A stretch of 64,000 nucleotides of DNA from Undibacterium sp049340185 (GCF_049340185.1 NZ_JBMPPC010000008.1:62001-126000), one strand, 5' to 3'; counted from the stretch's first letter, positions 8,681 through 18,654 are shown. Numbers and translations are program-made. The notes: generated by a model from the letters alone, not told the origin.

Positions 8681-11155
8681 ATGATCTTATTTTCGTCTCC
8701 CATCGTACGTATTGCCACAGGCATTTTCGCGAGCGCGCTTCTGTCTGGTCTGTATGCACTTGGCGGCGCTGGCTGGCTGCTTGGTTTTATTCTTTTCGTG
8801 CCATGGCTATTGACGCTAAACGGCCAGCAGACACTGACCGGTACGCTGGTGTCTGCCTATGTGATGTCGGTCGCCTATACCGCAGCAGTATTTGCCTGGT
8901 TTGGATTTGCTATCGGCAGTTATACGCAGCTCGGCGCGCTCACTGGCCTGTCGGTGCTATTACTGGCAGCGCCGCTATTTCAACCGCAGTTCCTGGCCTT
9001 TGCTGTAGTACGTTATCTGGCTGGCCGCCAGCATGGTCCGGTGCTCCGCGCGTTTGCAGCGGCCGCGGCGTGGGTAGCGACGGAATGGCTGGTGCCCAAG
9101 CTCCTCGGCGACACACTCGGATATGGACTTTATCCATCCCGGCTGCTGCGTCAGGCTGCCGATATTGGCGGTGCGGCAGGTCTTACGGTCATGCTCTTAC
9201 TGGCGAATGAAGGCATCGCCGCCGCCATCGCAGGTCGTACGCAGGGCTGGCGCGCCATTGCTAAACCCCTCGCACTCAGCGCGCTGTTACCACTACTGCT
9301 GGCAGGCTACAGCCTGAGCATACTCTACGCAATATCCACCCCGGCAGCCACTAGCAAGCCGCTGCGCATGGGATTGATCCAGGCAAATATCGTGGATTAC
9401 GAACGTCAGCGGCAGGAAAAAGGTGCTCATGCCGTGGTGAGAGAGGTACTCGATAAACATTTTGCGATGACTTACGACGCGGTGGTTCGCCAGCGCGCAG
9501 ACGCGGTAATGTGGTCGGAGACCATTTATCCGACCACGTTCGGCCATCCCAAAAGTGAGGCGGGCGCCGAGCTGGATCAGGAAATTCTGGGCATCGTGAA
9601 TGCGGCCGGGGTACCGTTCGTCTTCGGCACCTATGATCGTGATACTGCCGGAGAATACAATGCGGCGGCGTTCGTGGTACCCGGAACGGGACTGTTAGGT
9701 TTTTATCGGAAAACCCGGCTGTTTCCGCTTACCGAATACGTTCCTGCATGGCTTGACAGCACAGTGCTGCGGCGCTGGCTGCCATGGACGGGTAACTGGC
9801 GCCCTGGCAATGGTGCACGCGTCTTTCCGTTGCGTCTCGCTGATGGTCGAGATATTCCGGTATTGCCCTTGATCTGCCTTGATGATGTCGACACTGGCCT
9901 CGCCATCGACGGCGCACGGCTCGGAGCACAGGCCATCCTATCGATGTCCAACGATGCCTGGTTCACCAATTATCCACAGGGTGCAGAGCTGCATCAGTCG
10001 GTGGCGGCCTTCCGTAGTATCGAAACGCGGCTCCCCCAGTTTCGGGTTACCACCAACGGCTATAGCGCCGTGATCGATACCAGCGGCACCATCCTGGCCG
10101 GTGCACGCATGGGCGAGCGCACGCTAGTGATTGCCGATGTCCTGGTACCTGTGCCACCGCGCACGCTGATGGTGAAGTGGGGTAACTGGGTGGGATTGGC
10201 AGGCAGCGTTTTTCTCATGCTGCTGGCTGTGTTGGCGGCGTTCTCCTCATGGCTCAGGCACAGCACACAAGAGCTAGCAAGCGCATCCGACACGAACGAG
10301 GTTATGCGCTTTCCAGCGAGGGTGACGGTCTTGCCGCCTGCTGCTCGTGTGACCGCCGGAGTATTTCGCTGCATCGCGCGTGGTGGGTTGTTACTCATGG
10401 GCGCCGTAATGCTGTTCAGCGATACGTTGCAAGGAAATACCTTGGCACAAATTCGCGTTTTTACGGCGATCTTCCTGCTCCCCGAGGCCATTGCCTGGTG
10501 TGTCCTGTTCGCCTTTGCCGCACAGCTCACTATCGAAAACAGCATGCTGGTGATCACGCGCGGTGCACAGCGACTGGAGATCGCGGTTACCGATATTGCT
10601 AAAGCCGACGCCTGGCGCTTGCCCGTCCCCAGCGCGGGTATTTCGCTTTGGCTAATCTCCGGCCAGCGCTGGCATTACGGGCTTGCGCTTGCCAATCCAT
10701 CTGCCTTTATTCGTGCCCTGCGGCTAGCTGGCAGTACCATGATGCAAGAGGACAAATCCTCACGCGGGACAATGTATGCACAAGCCCGGTTTGCGATGCG
10801 GCGCGGACGTCTGGATCAGACGCTGGTGAAATTCGTCCTGCTCCCGTTGGTGCTCGTGCTTCCGGCCTTTCATCTGCATCAGCACATCGCTTACGGCAGT
10901 GGTTTCGGCGAATACTATAGCTTCGGCATGAAAGCCTATCTCACAGGTTTCGCGCTTTGGTGGGCCGCCTGGACTATCGGCGTGGCGCTGGGCGGTGCCG
11001 CGCTGCGCACCTCGATTGAAGCGCTAGCGCTGCTCGGCGCATTTGTACGACCAGAGCAGGCAATCAGCGTCCGCCGCGTGCTCGAACGATGCGGGCTGGC
11101 GATACTCTATCTTGGCCTGCCAGCCTGGTTATTTCTGCGGATCTATAACAGCTAG
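8681..11155 (+). CDS. Lnt-like apolipoprotein N-acyltransferase with long C-terminal membrane extension
   Basis: The 824-residue protein has about six N-terminal membrane helices, then a nitrilase domain (about 230-500) with the complete Glu-Lys-Cys triad: E280 in MWSETIYPT, K344 in YRKTRLFPLTEYVP and C399 in LPLICLDDVD. This matches the triad order and spacing of E. coli Lnt (512 residues). After the usual closing helix (about 510-530) there are some 290 further residues with a helix pair near 575-625, a beta-rich PH-like segment (about 630-690) and more helices to the end. Lnt adds the third acyl chain to lipoproteins at the periplasmic face. The extra part and the SGNH neighbour suggest a specialised substrate. 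It begins 5 bp after the previous gene, with no clear ribosome-binding site, so it is probably coupled. Confidence 0.85.
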   Translation: MILFSSPIVRIATGIFASALLSGLYALGGAGWLLGFILFVPWLLTLNGQQTLTGTLVSAYVMSVAYTAAVFAWFGFAIGSYTQLGALTGLSVLLLAAPLFQPQFLAFAVVRYLAGRQHGPVLRAFAAAAAWVATEWLVPKLLGDTLGYGLYPSRLLRQAADIGGAAGLTVMLLLANEGIAAAIAGRTQGWRAIAKPLALSALLPLLLAGYSLSILYAISTPAATSKPLRMGLIQANIVDYERQRQEKGAHAVVREVLDKHFAMTYDAVVRQRADAVMWSETIYPTTFGHPKSEAGAELDQEILGIVNAAGVPFVFGTYDRDTAGEYNAAAFVVPGTGLLGFYRKTRLFPLTEYVPAWLDSTVLRRWLPWTGNWRPGNGARVFPLRLADGRDIPVLPLICLDDVDTGLAIDGARLGAQAILSMSNDAWFTNYPQGAELHQSVAAFRSIETRLPQFRVTTNGYSAVIDTSGTILAGARMGERTLVIADVLVPVPPRTLMVKWGNWVGLAGSVFLMLLAVLAAFSSWLRHSTQELASASDTNEVMRFPARVTVLPPAARVTAGVFRCIARGGLLLMGAVMLFSDTLQGNTLAQIRVFTAIFLLPEAIAWCVLFAFAAQLTIENSMLVITRGAQRLEIAVTDIAKADAWRLPVPSAGISLWLISGQRWHYGLALANPSAFIRALRLAGSTMMQEDKSSRGTMYAQARFAMRRGRLDQTLVKFVLLPLVLVLPAFHLHQHIAYGSGFGEYYSFGMKAYLTGFALWWAAWTIGVALGGAALRTSIEALALLGAFVRPEQAISVRRVLERCGLAILYLGLPAWLFLRIYNS

Positions 11156-11218
11156 GTGCAAAATTCAGTTGTTCAGCAACGTAGCGGCACTCACATATAA
11201 TTTTTGTGGATTTACATA

Positions 11219-11404
11219 TTGAATCCGCAGACTGGGTGCGGCTTTCCAAGGCATTTCAAGCCAGCAGGCGCATGTAGATTGCGGATTCGTTTTGGGAATT
11301 TCTATAAACCTCCAAATTAAAAATCACATGGATAACTTGATGCAAAAACCAAGACCTCTCACCACAGAGACACTAAGGAACTGAGGCACTGAGAAAAACA
11401 GGCG
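11219..11404. repeat. Dispersed repeat family, copy A (core plus one arm)
   Basis: The palindromic core (11219-11289) runs from GAATCCGCAGACTGGGTGCG to TTGCGGATTC and includes GGCATTTCAAGCCAGCAGGCGCA. An arm at 11341-11404 carries GCAAAAACCAAGACCTCTCA and CCACAGAGACAC, the same arm found in the full copy at 50587-50871. Here the arm points away from the core, so this may be two partial copies. It fills much of the 11156-11642 gap, in which I see no gene. Confidence 0.75.
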
Positions 11405-11642
11405 TTTTAGGAATCCTCTTTGGGAAGGCATATACACGCTTATTCCCGTTCATATTCACACCGGGATTCATCTCGCTGACAAAACACGCAGCAAGATGCT
11501 TGGCTTCAGGTACGTGACAGTTCATACCGGGTTTGGTTTATGATGCTTCGTCTGATGTTGTATTGAATTTTGACGCCACTGTTCATCCTGTTCTTGCCGT
11601 ATTGAGCGTGCGCATCCGCCCCCACCCTGACCAAAGCCCGCG

Positions 11643-12920
11643 ATGACGATTACCGATCCCGACTCTTTTTTACGCTCTCTGTACCAGGTTGCGGTTGACG
11701 CTGTCAGTGCAGAAAAATGCCTGCCTGCTTTTTTGCCCTCACCGCCCGTCAATGGCCGCACGCTAGTGATCGGCGCCGGTAAAGGTGCGGCGGCGATGGC
11801 GCGAGTCGTTGAACAGCACTGGCAGGGTCATGCATCGGAGCTGTCGGGCCTGGTCGTTACCCGCTATGGGCATGGTGCTGAATGCCAGTACATCGAGGTC
11901 ATTGAAGCAGCGCATCCCGTGCCGGATGCCGCGGGTCAGCAGGCAGCCGCACGTATTTTGCAGATGGTGCAAGGCTTGACGGCAGACGATCTGGTGCTCT
12001 GCCTGATCTCCGGTGGCGGTTCGGCTTTACTCGCCTTGCCCGCCGCGGGGATTACACTGGAGCAGAAACAGCAGATCAATAAAGCCTTGTTAAAAAGCGG
12101 GGCCAGCATCAGTGAAATGAATTGTGTACGCAAACACCTGTCGGCAATCAAAGGCGGTAGACTGGGGCTGGCCTGTGGCGCCGCTACAGTCGTGACCCTG
12201 CTGATTTCGGATGTGCCAGGCGATGAGGCCGGCGTCATCGCCAGCGGCCCGACTCTGCCCGATGCGACCAGCTGCGAACAGGCGCTGGCGATCCTGCATA
12301 AATATGCGATTGCCATCCCCGACGCAGTTCAAATGCACTTACGCTCTGATCAAGCGGAGACACCGAAACCCGATAATCCCTTATTCGCCAGTCACCGGCA
12401 TCACATCATCGCCACCGCCCAAGATGCGCTGGAGGCAGCGGCGGCGACGGCACGTGCTGCTGGTGTTGCTGCCTACATATTGTCAGACGGGATCGAGGGA
12501 GAAGCACGCGATGTCGGCATGGTGCATGCGGCACTGGCCAGGCAGATTGCCGATAAAAATCAGCCTTTCAGCAAACCTTGTGTGGTCCTGTCCGGCGGTG
12601 AAACCACCGTCACCGTGCGTGGCACAGGTCGCGGCGGGCGTAATGCCGAATTTTTGCTGAGTCTGGTCAACTCTCTCGACGGACATCCGGGAATTTATGC
12701 GCTGGCCTGCGACACCGACGGTATCGACGGTTCGGAAGATAATGCCGGTGCAATCTGCTCCCCAGATACTGCGAAACATGCAGCCAGTCTGGGTTTGCGG
12801 CCAGCAACGATGCTTGACAATAATGACGGCTATAGTTTTTTTGAAGCGCTTGGCGACCTGATTGTCAGCGGGCCAACGCTGACCAATGTGAATGATTTCA
12901 GAGCGATACTGATCACTTAA
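11643..12920 (+). CDS. Glycerate 2-kinase, MOFRL family
   Basis: The 425-residue product matches the GK-II (GckA/TtuD) type: an N-terminal DUF4147 domain with VIGAGKGAAAMARVVEQHW and LISGGGSALLALPAAG, and a C-terminal MOFRL domain with VVLSGGETTVTVRGTGRGGR and DTDGIDGSEDNAG. Such enzymes phosphorylate D-glycerate to 2-phosphoglycerate in the glyoxylate, hydroxypyruvate or serine routes. Some family members are annotated as hydroxypyruvate reductase TtuD, which is probably a misnomer. No other glycerate-pathway gene is adjacent. It is cytoplasmic and full length. The ATG at 11643 has no strong ribosome-binding site. Confidence 0.92.
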   Translation: MTITDPDSFLRSLYQVAVDAVSAEKCLPAFLPSPPVNGRTLVIGAGKGAAAMARVVEQHWQGHASELSGLVVTRYGHGAECQYIEVIEAAHPVPDAAGQQAAARILQMVQGLTADDLVLCLISGGGSALLALPAAGITLEQKQQINKALLKSGASISEMNCVRKHLSAIKGGRLGLACGAATVVTLLISDVPGDEAGVIASGPTLPDATSCEQALAILHKYAIAIPDAVQMHLRSDQAETPKPDNPLFASHRHHIIATAQDALEAAAATARAAGVAAYILSDGIEGEARDVGMVHAALARQIADKNQPFSKPCVVLSGGETTVTVRGTGRGGRNAEFLLSLVNSLDGHPGIYALACDTDGIDGSEDNAGAICSPDTAKHAASLGLRPATMLDNNDGYSFFEALGDLIVSGPTLTNVNDFRAILIT

Positions 12921-13113
12921 TCATCCTATAGAACGACGCAGCTCAATGATGCTGCACAATGACGCTGCACGACGGAGAGCAGGATTGATTGACAGGCGAC
13001 AGCGATGATCGCTCTGATTTTTCAGAGCAAACAATATCAGCGCGATATGCGCAGGTATTGTTCGCTGTTGGTGATGTTAACTACATCGGTGATGTGAACG
13101 ATGCGGACCCTAA

Positions 13114-13452
13114 TTATTTAGGTGCAGGCAAGTTGAATTTTGCACGGCAAGTGGTGCGCATTTGTTTTTCTTCTTTCATGCTCTGTTCCAGCGGCGGCGG
13201 ATTGCCAGCGTTCTTGGCTGCGCGCGTCGCTCTCTCGGTGAACAACTCTGAAAAACATTCGCAATATTCCTGAAGCTTAGGATTTCCCTTCAGGTCCGCT
13301 TCGCCGCCATATTCAACAGGCATCTTGATCCCTTGTGTCATGCACATTTCTGCATAAGGACTAGGCGATTTTGGCGCAGGAGTGGCCGCTTGGGACGTAG
13401 TCGTTGCCAGTAATAAAGTCGCGAACAGCGTGGTAAGTAAAGAGATCTTCAT
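13114..13452 (-). CDS. Small secreted Cys-containing protein
   Basis: I do not recognise a named family. From the ATG at 13452 the 112-residue product has a signal peptide (MKISLLTTLFATLLLATTTS, cleavage near QAA) and a mature part of about 90 residues with four Cys (EMCMTQG, YCECF, TTCRAKF). This suggests disulfides in the periplasm. A longer frame to 13527 exists, but the signal peptide argues for 13452. It diverges from the ABC transporter operon and has no operon partner. Confidence 0.7.
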   Translation of the reverse strand: MKISLLTTLFATLLLATTTSQAATPAPKSPSPYAEMCMTQGIKMPVEYGGEADLKGNPKLQEYCECFSELFTERATRAAKNAGNPPPLEQSMKEEKQMRTTCRAKFNLPAPK

Positions 13453-13692
13453 AAGGGTCCGTGAGTGGTTAAAAAGGCCGTATCCGGCGGTTAAATAATA
13501 TGAATGTGTCATTTTAGCAAAGATCATGTCTATTTATTATTTTTTACACTGTACTCACTGCGCTCATTAACATCTTGCATCGCATTCTGGCGCAGATCTT
13601 GCGTCAGCAATTCGTAGTTTCTGTCGATCAGCACTACTTGTTAGCACGGCTTATCAGCACTGTGTAGAGTACGAAAAACCTTAGCGGCAATT

Positions 13693-13698
13693 TATAAT
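13693..13698 (+). promoter_or_regulatory. Putative -10 element of the ABC operon
   Basis: A perfect TATAAT stands 52 bp before the proposed TTG start of the ATPase gene. No good -35 box is seen at the expected spacing, so this is only a candidate. Confidence 0.35.
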
Positions 13699-13749
13699 GC
13701 CAGCAACCGATTTTTGTTCATTCCCTTATTTCGCTTCAGAAAGCTCACC

Positions 13750-15348
13750 TTGATATTGCCTGAATCCGCTATCAGCACGCCGCCAGTAACACCGCTAAGG
13801 CTGGAACTGACGGGGATTTCCAAGCGCTACCCGGCGGTCATTGCCAACGATGATGTTAACCTGCAAGTCGCCCCCGGAGAAATCCATGCGGTACTCGGCG
13901 AAAACGGGGCAGGTAAATCAACACTGATGAAGATCATCTTTGGTGCAGTCAAACCCGACGCTGGTGTGATGCGCTGGAACGGGCAGGAAGTCCACATCCG
14001 TCATCCGCAAGAAGCCCGGCAGCTTGGCATCGCCATGGTGTTTCAGCATTTCTCCCTGTTTGATACCTTGACCGTAGCAGAAAATATCGCGCTCGGTTTG
14101 CCATCCGGTATCGATATGGCTGAACTCGCGATGCAAATACGCCAGACGGGCGACAACTATGGACTGGCGCTGGAGCCGCACCGGCATGTGCACACGCTGT
14201 CAGTTGGTGAAAGACAGCGCGTAGAAATCGTGCGTGCCTTGTTGACCAGGCCGCAGTTATTGATACTCGATGAACCGACCTCGGTACTGACACCTCAGGC
14301 CGTACAAAAATTATTTGTGACGCTGAGAAAAATTGCGGCCGAAGGATGCAGCATTTTGTATATCAGCCATAAGCTCGATGAAATTCGTGAACTTTGTCAT
14401 CAAGCGACCGTCATGCGCGGCGGCAAAGTCACAGGCACTTGCAACCCGCGTCAGGAGAGCGCTGCCAGTCTGTCACGCCTGATGATCGGTGCGGAACCAG
14501 AACAGCATCCACGCAGCACCACCCAAAGTTTAGGTGAACTGCGCTTAAAAATCACTCAGCTCAGTTTGCCGAAAGCACATGCCTTCGCCACGGCATTAGA
14601 CAATATTACGCTCGATCTGTTTGGTGGAGAAATCGTCGGCATCGCCGGGATATCCGGTAATGGTCAGCAAGAATTGCTAGCCGTGCTATCCGGTGAAGAC
14701 CGACGCGCCAAGCCCGATATGGTGCGGCTAAAAGCTAAGGCTGTCGGGCATCTCGGCCCCAAAGCCCGCCGCTCATCAGGTCAAAGCCTGGTACCGGAAG
14801 AACGTCTGGGACGCGGTGCGGTACCTGAGATGAGCCTGGCCGACAATATGCTGCTATCGCATCAGACCGCACCGCTGGTCAGCCATGGAATGATCCAGTT
14901 CCGTCAGGTGACGCAGCTTGCGGCACAGATCATTGATCGCTTCCGCGTCAAGTCTTCCGGACCGAGTGCATTAGCAAAAAGTCTGTCCGGTGGCAACTTG
15001 CAAAAATTCATTGTCGGTCGCGAGATCATGCGCAAACCCGATGTATTTATCGTCGCCCAGCCTACCTGGGGCGTCGATGTTGGTGCCGCCGCACAAATTC
15101 ATCAGGAGATCCGTCTACTCAGAGAATCGGGTTGCGCCGTTCTGATCATCTCGGAAGAACTCGACGAGTTGTTTGCCTTATGTGATCGCCTGCACGTGAT
15201 CGCTAAAGGCAAGCTCTCTCCCTCGGTTCCGACAACGGACGCAACACGAGAACAAATAGGATTGTGGATGAGCGGTTTATGGAATGAACGAATCGATGCG
15301 ACGAACAACAGACTAACGACGCATAGCGCCGGCGGGGACTCCGTATGA
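13750..15348 (+). CDS. Nucleoside/simple-sugar ABC importer, ATP-binding protein (two cassettes)
   Basis: This is a double ATPase of RbsA/NupO type. The first half has Walker A GENGAGKST, signature LSVGERQRVEIVRAL and Walker B LLILDEPT. The second has the degenerate P-loop GISGNGQQELL, signature LSGGNLQKFIVGREI and Walker B VFIVAQPT. The next three genes are two permeases and a BMP-type lipoprotein, which marks a purine-nucleoside-like importer. No ATG exists near the start: TTG at 13750 or 13756 is most likely, and TTG at 13714 is possible. An 18-codon frame (13697-13753) ends in TGA overlapping the TTG at 13750. The stop overlaps the next gene by 4 bp. Confidence 0.9.
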   Translation: MILPESAISTPPVTPLRLELTGISKRYPAVIANDDVNLQVAPGEIHAVLGENGAGKSTLMKIIFGAVKPDAGVMRWNGQEVHIRHPQEARQLGIAMVFQHFSLFDTLTVAENIALGLPSGIDMAELAMQIRQTGDNYGLALEPHRHVHTLSVGERQRVEIVRALLTRPQLLILDEPTSVLTPQAVQKLFVTLRKIAAEGCSILYISHKLDEIRELCHQATVMRGGKVTGTCNPRQESAASLSRLMIGAEPEQHPRSTTQSLGELRLKITQLSLPKAHAFATALDNITLDLFGGEIVGIAGISGNGQQELLAVLSGEDRRAKPDMVRLKAKAVGHLGPKARRSSGQSLVPEERLGRGAVPEMSLADNMLLSHQTAPLVSHGMIQFRQVTQLAAQIIDRFRVKSSGPSALAKSLSGGNLQKFIVGREIMRKPDVFIVAQPTWGVDVGAAAQIHQEIRLLRESGCAVLIISEELDELFALCDRLHVIAKGKLSPSVPTTDATREQIGLWMSGLWNERIDATNNRLTTHSAGGDSV

Positions 15349-16421
15349 GCAAGCCTTTGTTCGCATTGGAATTACGCGCGACACCGTCCAGACCGTGGGC
15401 CTACTTATCGCCACTACTGGCGCTGACGTTGACACTGCTACTCGGCGCACTCTTGTTTATCGCTTTAGGTAAAGATCCTGTGAGCGGGTTACAGGTATTT
15501 TTGCTGGAGCCGATTAAAAGTAAAGCGGCGATTGCAGAACTCTTGCTCAAGACAACACCGCTGGTCTTATGCGCATTAGGTCTCTCAGTGTGTTACCGGG
15601 CCAACGTCTGGAATATCGGTGCAGAAGGTCAGTTGATCGCTGGTGGAATTGCAGCAGGCAGTACGATCCTGATGTTTGATAATGGCCTGCACACACTGTC
15701 CGGCGGCATGGTCTTGGTGTTGGCGACAGGTGCAGGAATTGTGGGCGGCGCATTATGGGCGTCTGTCACGGCCTTACTCAAGGACCGTTTTCATGCTAAT
15801 GAGATTCTGGTATCGCTGATGCTGACTTACGTTGCGCAGCTCCTGCTGATGTATCTGGTGAACGGTCCGCTGAAAGATCCGCATGGTATGAATTTTCCGC
15901 AATCGAAGGTCTTTTCCAGCGACTACATTCTGCCGACCTTGTTTGCAGGAAGCCGTCTGCATATCGGCTTTATCGTGATGCTAGTCGCGACGGCGGGCAT
16001 GACGATTTATATCTACCGTAGTTTTGCAGGCTATCGGCTGACCGTCGGCGGACTCGCGCCACTGGCGGCACGCTATGCCGGTTTTTCCGGCCGTAAAGCG
16101 CTGTGGACGTCGCTGCTGATCTCGGGCGGGTTTGCCGGACTGGCGGGGGCATTTGAAGTCGCCGGTCCTATCGGCCAGGTCTTGCCATCGATTTCTCCCG
16201 GTTACGGTTTTGCCGCGATCATCGTCGCCTTTATCGGGCGACTGAATCCCATCGGCACTGTTTTTGGCGGCATCATTTTGTCGCTGTTTTATCTTGGTGG
16301 TGAAATGGCGCAGTCACGTCTGGGTTTGCCGTCTGCGATCACTGGCTTATTCCAGGGGATGCTGCTGTTTTTATTGCTGGCTTGCGATACCTTGATTCAC
16401 TATCGCCTGCGCTGGAAATAG
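15345..16421 (+). CDS. Nucleoside-type ABC transporter permease 1
   Basis: The 358-residue inner-membrane protein has about ten helices and belongs to the BPD_transp_2 family (YufP/NupP-like). The conserved loop CYRANVWNIGAEGQLIAGG (about 83-101) contacts the ATPase. ATGA overlap with the ATPase gene couples translation. It forms the channel with the second permease. Confidence 0.92.
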   Translation: MSKPLFALELRATPSRPWAYLSPLLALTLTLLLGALLFIALGKDPVSGLQVFLLEPIKSKAAIAELLLKTTPLVLCALGLSVCYRANVWNIGAEGQLIAGGIAAGSTILMFDNGLHTLSGGMVLVLATGAGIVGGALWASVTALLKDRFHANEILVSLMLTYVAQLLLMYLVNGPLKDPHGMNFPQSKVFSSDYILPTLFAGSRLHIGFIVMLVATAGMTIYIYRSFAGYRLTVGGLAPLAARYAGFSGRKALWTSLLISGGFAGLAGAFEVAGPIGQVLPSISPGYGFAAIIVAFIGRLNPIGTVFGGIILSLFYLGGEMAQSRLGLPSAITGLFQGMLLFLLLACDTLIHYRLRWK

Positions 16422-16499
16422 GGCAGGCTCTCCCCTCGTCCGCTCACCGCTCAATGCGTACAAGAGCGGATGAAAAATAGAAACCACATAGAGGTAAGG

Positions 16500-17420
16500 A
16501 TGGAAAATTTTGCTGCACTGATTGCTGCGTCAATCAACTCAGGCACACCGCTCTTAATCGCTGCGCTGGGCTTACTGATCAATGAGCGAGCCGGTGTCTT
16601 AAATCTAGGAGCCGAAGGCATGATGCTGGTCTCGGCCATCGTTGGTTTTGCGGTTGGTTACCAGACTCATAGCCCTGTCCTCGGGTTTATTACGGGTGCC
16701 ATTGCTGGCATGGTGATGGCAAGTCTGTTCGCCTGGCTGGCACTGATGCTGGCGACAAACCAGGTAGCAACCGGACTCGCTTTATCGATTTTCGGTGCTG
16801 GTCTGTCGGCCTTCATCGGGCAGTCTTTTGTCGGGATGTCGATTACCAATCAAGTCACGCCTTTGCCGTATTTATCGGCACTGCCTTTTGTCGGTGTGGC
16901 TTTTTTCAGTCATCACTGGATGGTGTATTTCAGCTTCGCCTTATGCGTTGCGATTACCTGGTTCTTATATCGCAGTCGTGCTGGCTTGATCTTGCGCTCT
17001 ATCGGTGAATCACCGGAGTCGGCTCATGCGCTCGGCTATCCGGTACGCACATTACGCTTCGCTGCACTGCTATTTGGCGGTGCATGTTGTGGCCTCGCCG
17101 GTGCATATTTATCGCTGGTCTACACGCCCATGTGGGTGGAAGGTCTGGTTGCCGGTCGCGGCTGGATCGCACTGGCGCTGACAACCTTTGCGACCTGGCG
17201 TCCGGCACGGGTCTTGCTCGGTGCTTTACTGTTTGGTAGTGTCACGATTTTGCAATTTCATTTTCAGGCAATCGGGATCGCCATCCCTTCGCAAATTTTA
17301 TCGATGCTGCCTTACCTCGCAACGATTGTGGTGCTGGTGCTGATCTCGCGTAATCCTGACTGGATACGCTTGAACATGCCCGCCTCGCTAGGTAAACCGT
17401 TTCGCCCGGGATCTGCGTAA
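16500..17420 (+). CDS. Nucleoside-type ABC transporter permease 2
   Basis: From the ATG at 16500 (preceded by GAGGTAAGG) the product is 306 residues; an ATG at 16470 is less likely. It is a hydrophobic permease with the family motif LINERAGVLNLGAEGMMLV near residue 30 and about eight to nine helices (YufQ/NupQ-like). It lies 78 bp after permease 1 and 97 bp before the solute-binding lipoprotein, in the usual order for this transporter class. Confidence 0.92.
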   Translation: MENFAALIAASINSGTPLLIAALGLLINERAGVLNLGAEGMMLVSAIVGFAVGYQTHSPVLGFITGAIAGMVMASLFAWLALMLATNQVATGLALSIFGAGLSAFIGQSFVGMSITNQVTPLPYLSALPFVGVAFFSHHWMVYFSFALCVAITWFLYRSRAGLILRSIGESPESAHALGYPVRTLRFAALLFGGACCGLAGAYLSLVYTPMWVEGLVAGRGWIALALTTFATWRPARVLLGALLFGSVTILQFHFQAIGIAIPSQILSMLPYLATIVVLVLISRNPDWIRLNMPASLGKPFRPGSA

Positions 17421-17517
17421 CCCCCATTTTGAATTATTCTGTTATTTTTGATTTTTTAGTTTGTCGTTCACCTCATGTTATTCATGTCATTCACTTCACT
17501 AAGCAAGGAAAGCATCC

Positions 17518-18654
17518 ATGAAATTTACACGTAGACATACACTGGCAGCCGCCTTGTCTGTGGCTATGCTGAGCCTGTTTGGCTGTGGCAAAAAGGCCGA
17601 AGTCGCCTCCGTTGCATCTGCGCCGGTACCTGCCGCAGAAGCCAAAGCCGAACCCTTAAAAGTCGCCTTCGTCTATGTCGGCCCGGTTGGCGATGCAGGC
17701 TGGACGTTTGCGCATGATGCGGGACGCAAAGCGATTGATGCCAAGTTTGGTGACAAAGTTAAAACTAGCTTTGTTGAAAGCATCCCAGAGAGCGCCGCCG
17801 ATGCTGAACGTGTATTCCGTGATCTCGCAAGCCAGGGCAATAAGCTCATCTTCGGCACGACCTTTGGTTATATGGAAGCGATGCTGAAAGTCGCTAAAGA
17901 TTTTCCTGATGTGAAGTTTGAACATGCAACTGGTTTTAAGACCGCCGACAATATGGCACAGTACGACGTCCGCACGTATGAAGGCGCGTATCTGGCAGGC
18001 GTAGTTGCGGGCAAATTGAGCAAGTCCGGCAAGCTCGGTGTCGTAGGCTCATTACCGATTCCTGAAGTCCTGAGAAATATCAATTCCTTCACGCTGGGTG
18101 CACGTTCGGTCAATCCCAAAGCGACAACTAAAGTCGTCTGGGTGAACAAGTGGTTTGATCCGGGCAAAGAACGTGAAGCTGCGATCACCCTGATCGGCCA
18201 GGGTGTTGATGTATTGATGCAAAATACCGACTCCGCCGCCGTCGTACAGACCGCTCAGGAAAAAGGTGTTCTGGCATTCGGCTGGGACAGCGATATGACG
18301 AAATTCGGTGAAAAAGCGCATCAGGCGGCGTCCGTCATTGACTGGGGCGTGTATTACACCAAGCGGGTCGGTGACGTACTGGAAGGCAAGTGGAAAACCG
18401 ATACAACCTGGTGGGGTCTGAAAGAGAACATGATCGACCTGAAAAACTTCAACGCGACCTTATCTGACGAAGTGAAGAAACTCGTCGCAGATAAACGTCA
18501 GGGCGTCATCGATGGCAGCGCGCCGATCTGGAAAGGCCCTGTTAAAGATAATACTGGTAAAGAAGTATTAGGCAAAGATGCAGTCGGTGACGACAAATTC
18601 CTGCACGATGTTAATTATTATGTAGAAGGCGTTGAAGGCAAGGTACCGGGTTAA
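17518..18654 (+). CDS. BMP-family ABC transporter substrate-binding lipoprotein
   Basis: The 378-residue precursor has a type II signal peptide with lipobox LSLFGC, so Cys23 is lipidated. The mature part has the Bmp (PF02608) fold with KVAFVYVGPVGDAGWTFAH and GTTFGYMEAMLKVA, which in TmpC/PnrA proteins bind purine nucleosides. AAGGAAAGC precedes the ATG. It is the last gene of the ABC operon and is followed by a strong hairpin terminator. Confidence 0.93.
   Translation: MKFTRRHTLAAALSVAMLSLFGCGKKAEVASVASAPVPAAEAKAEPLKVAFVYVGPVGDAGWTFAHDAGRKAIDAKFGDKVKTSFVESIPESAADAERVFRDLASQGNKLIFGTTFGYMEAMLKVAKDFPDVKFEHATGFKTADNMAQYDVRTYEGAYLAGVVAGKLSKSGKLGVVGSLPIPEVLRNINSFTLGARSVNPKATTKVVWVNKWFDPGKEREAAITLIGQGVDVLMQNTDSAAVVQTAQEKGVLAFGWDSDMTKFGEKAHQAASVIDWGVYYTKRVGDVLEGKWKTDTTWWGLKENMIDLKNFNATLSDEVKKLVADKRQGVIDGSAPIWKGPVKDNTGKEVLGKDAVGDDKFLHDVNYYVEGVEGKVPG

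Noticed and set aside
10060..10557. 165-codon minus-strand frame within the Lnt-like gene
   Set aside because: It is antisense to a continuous, well-conserved enzyme and its extension; no independent support.
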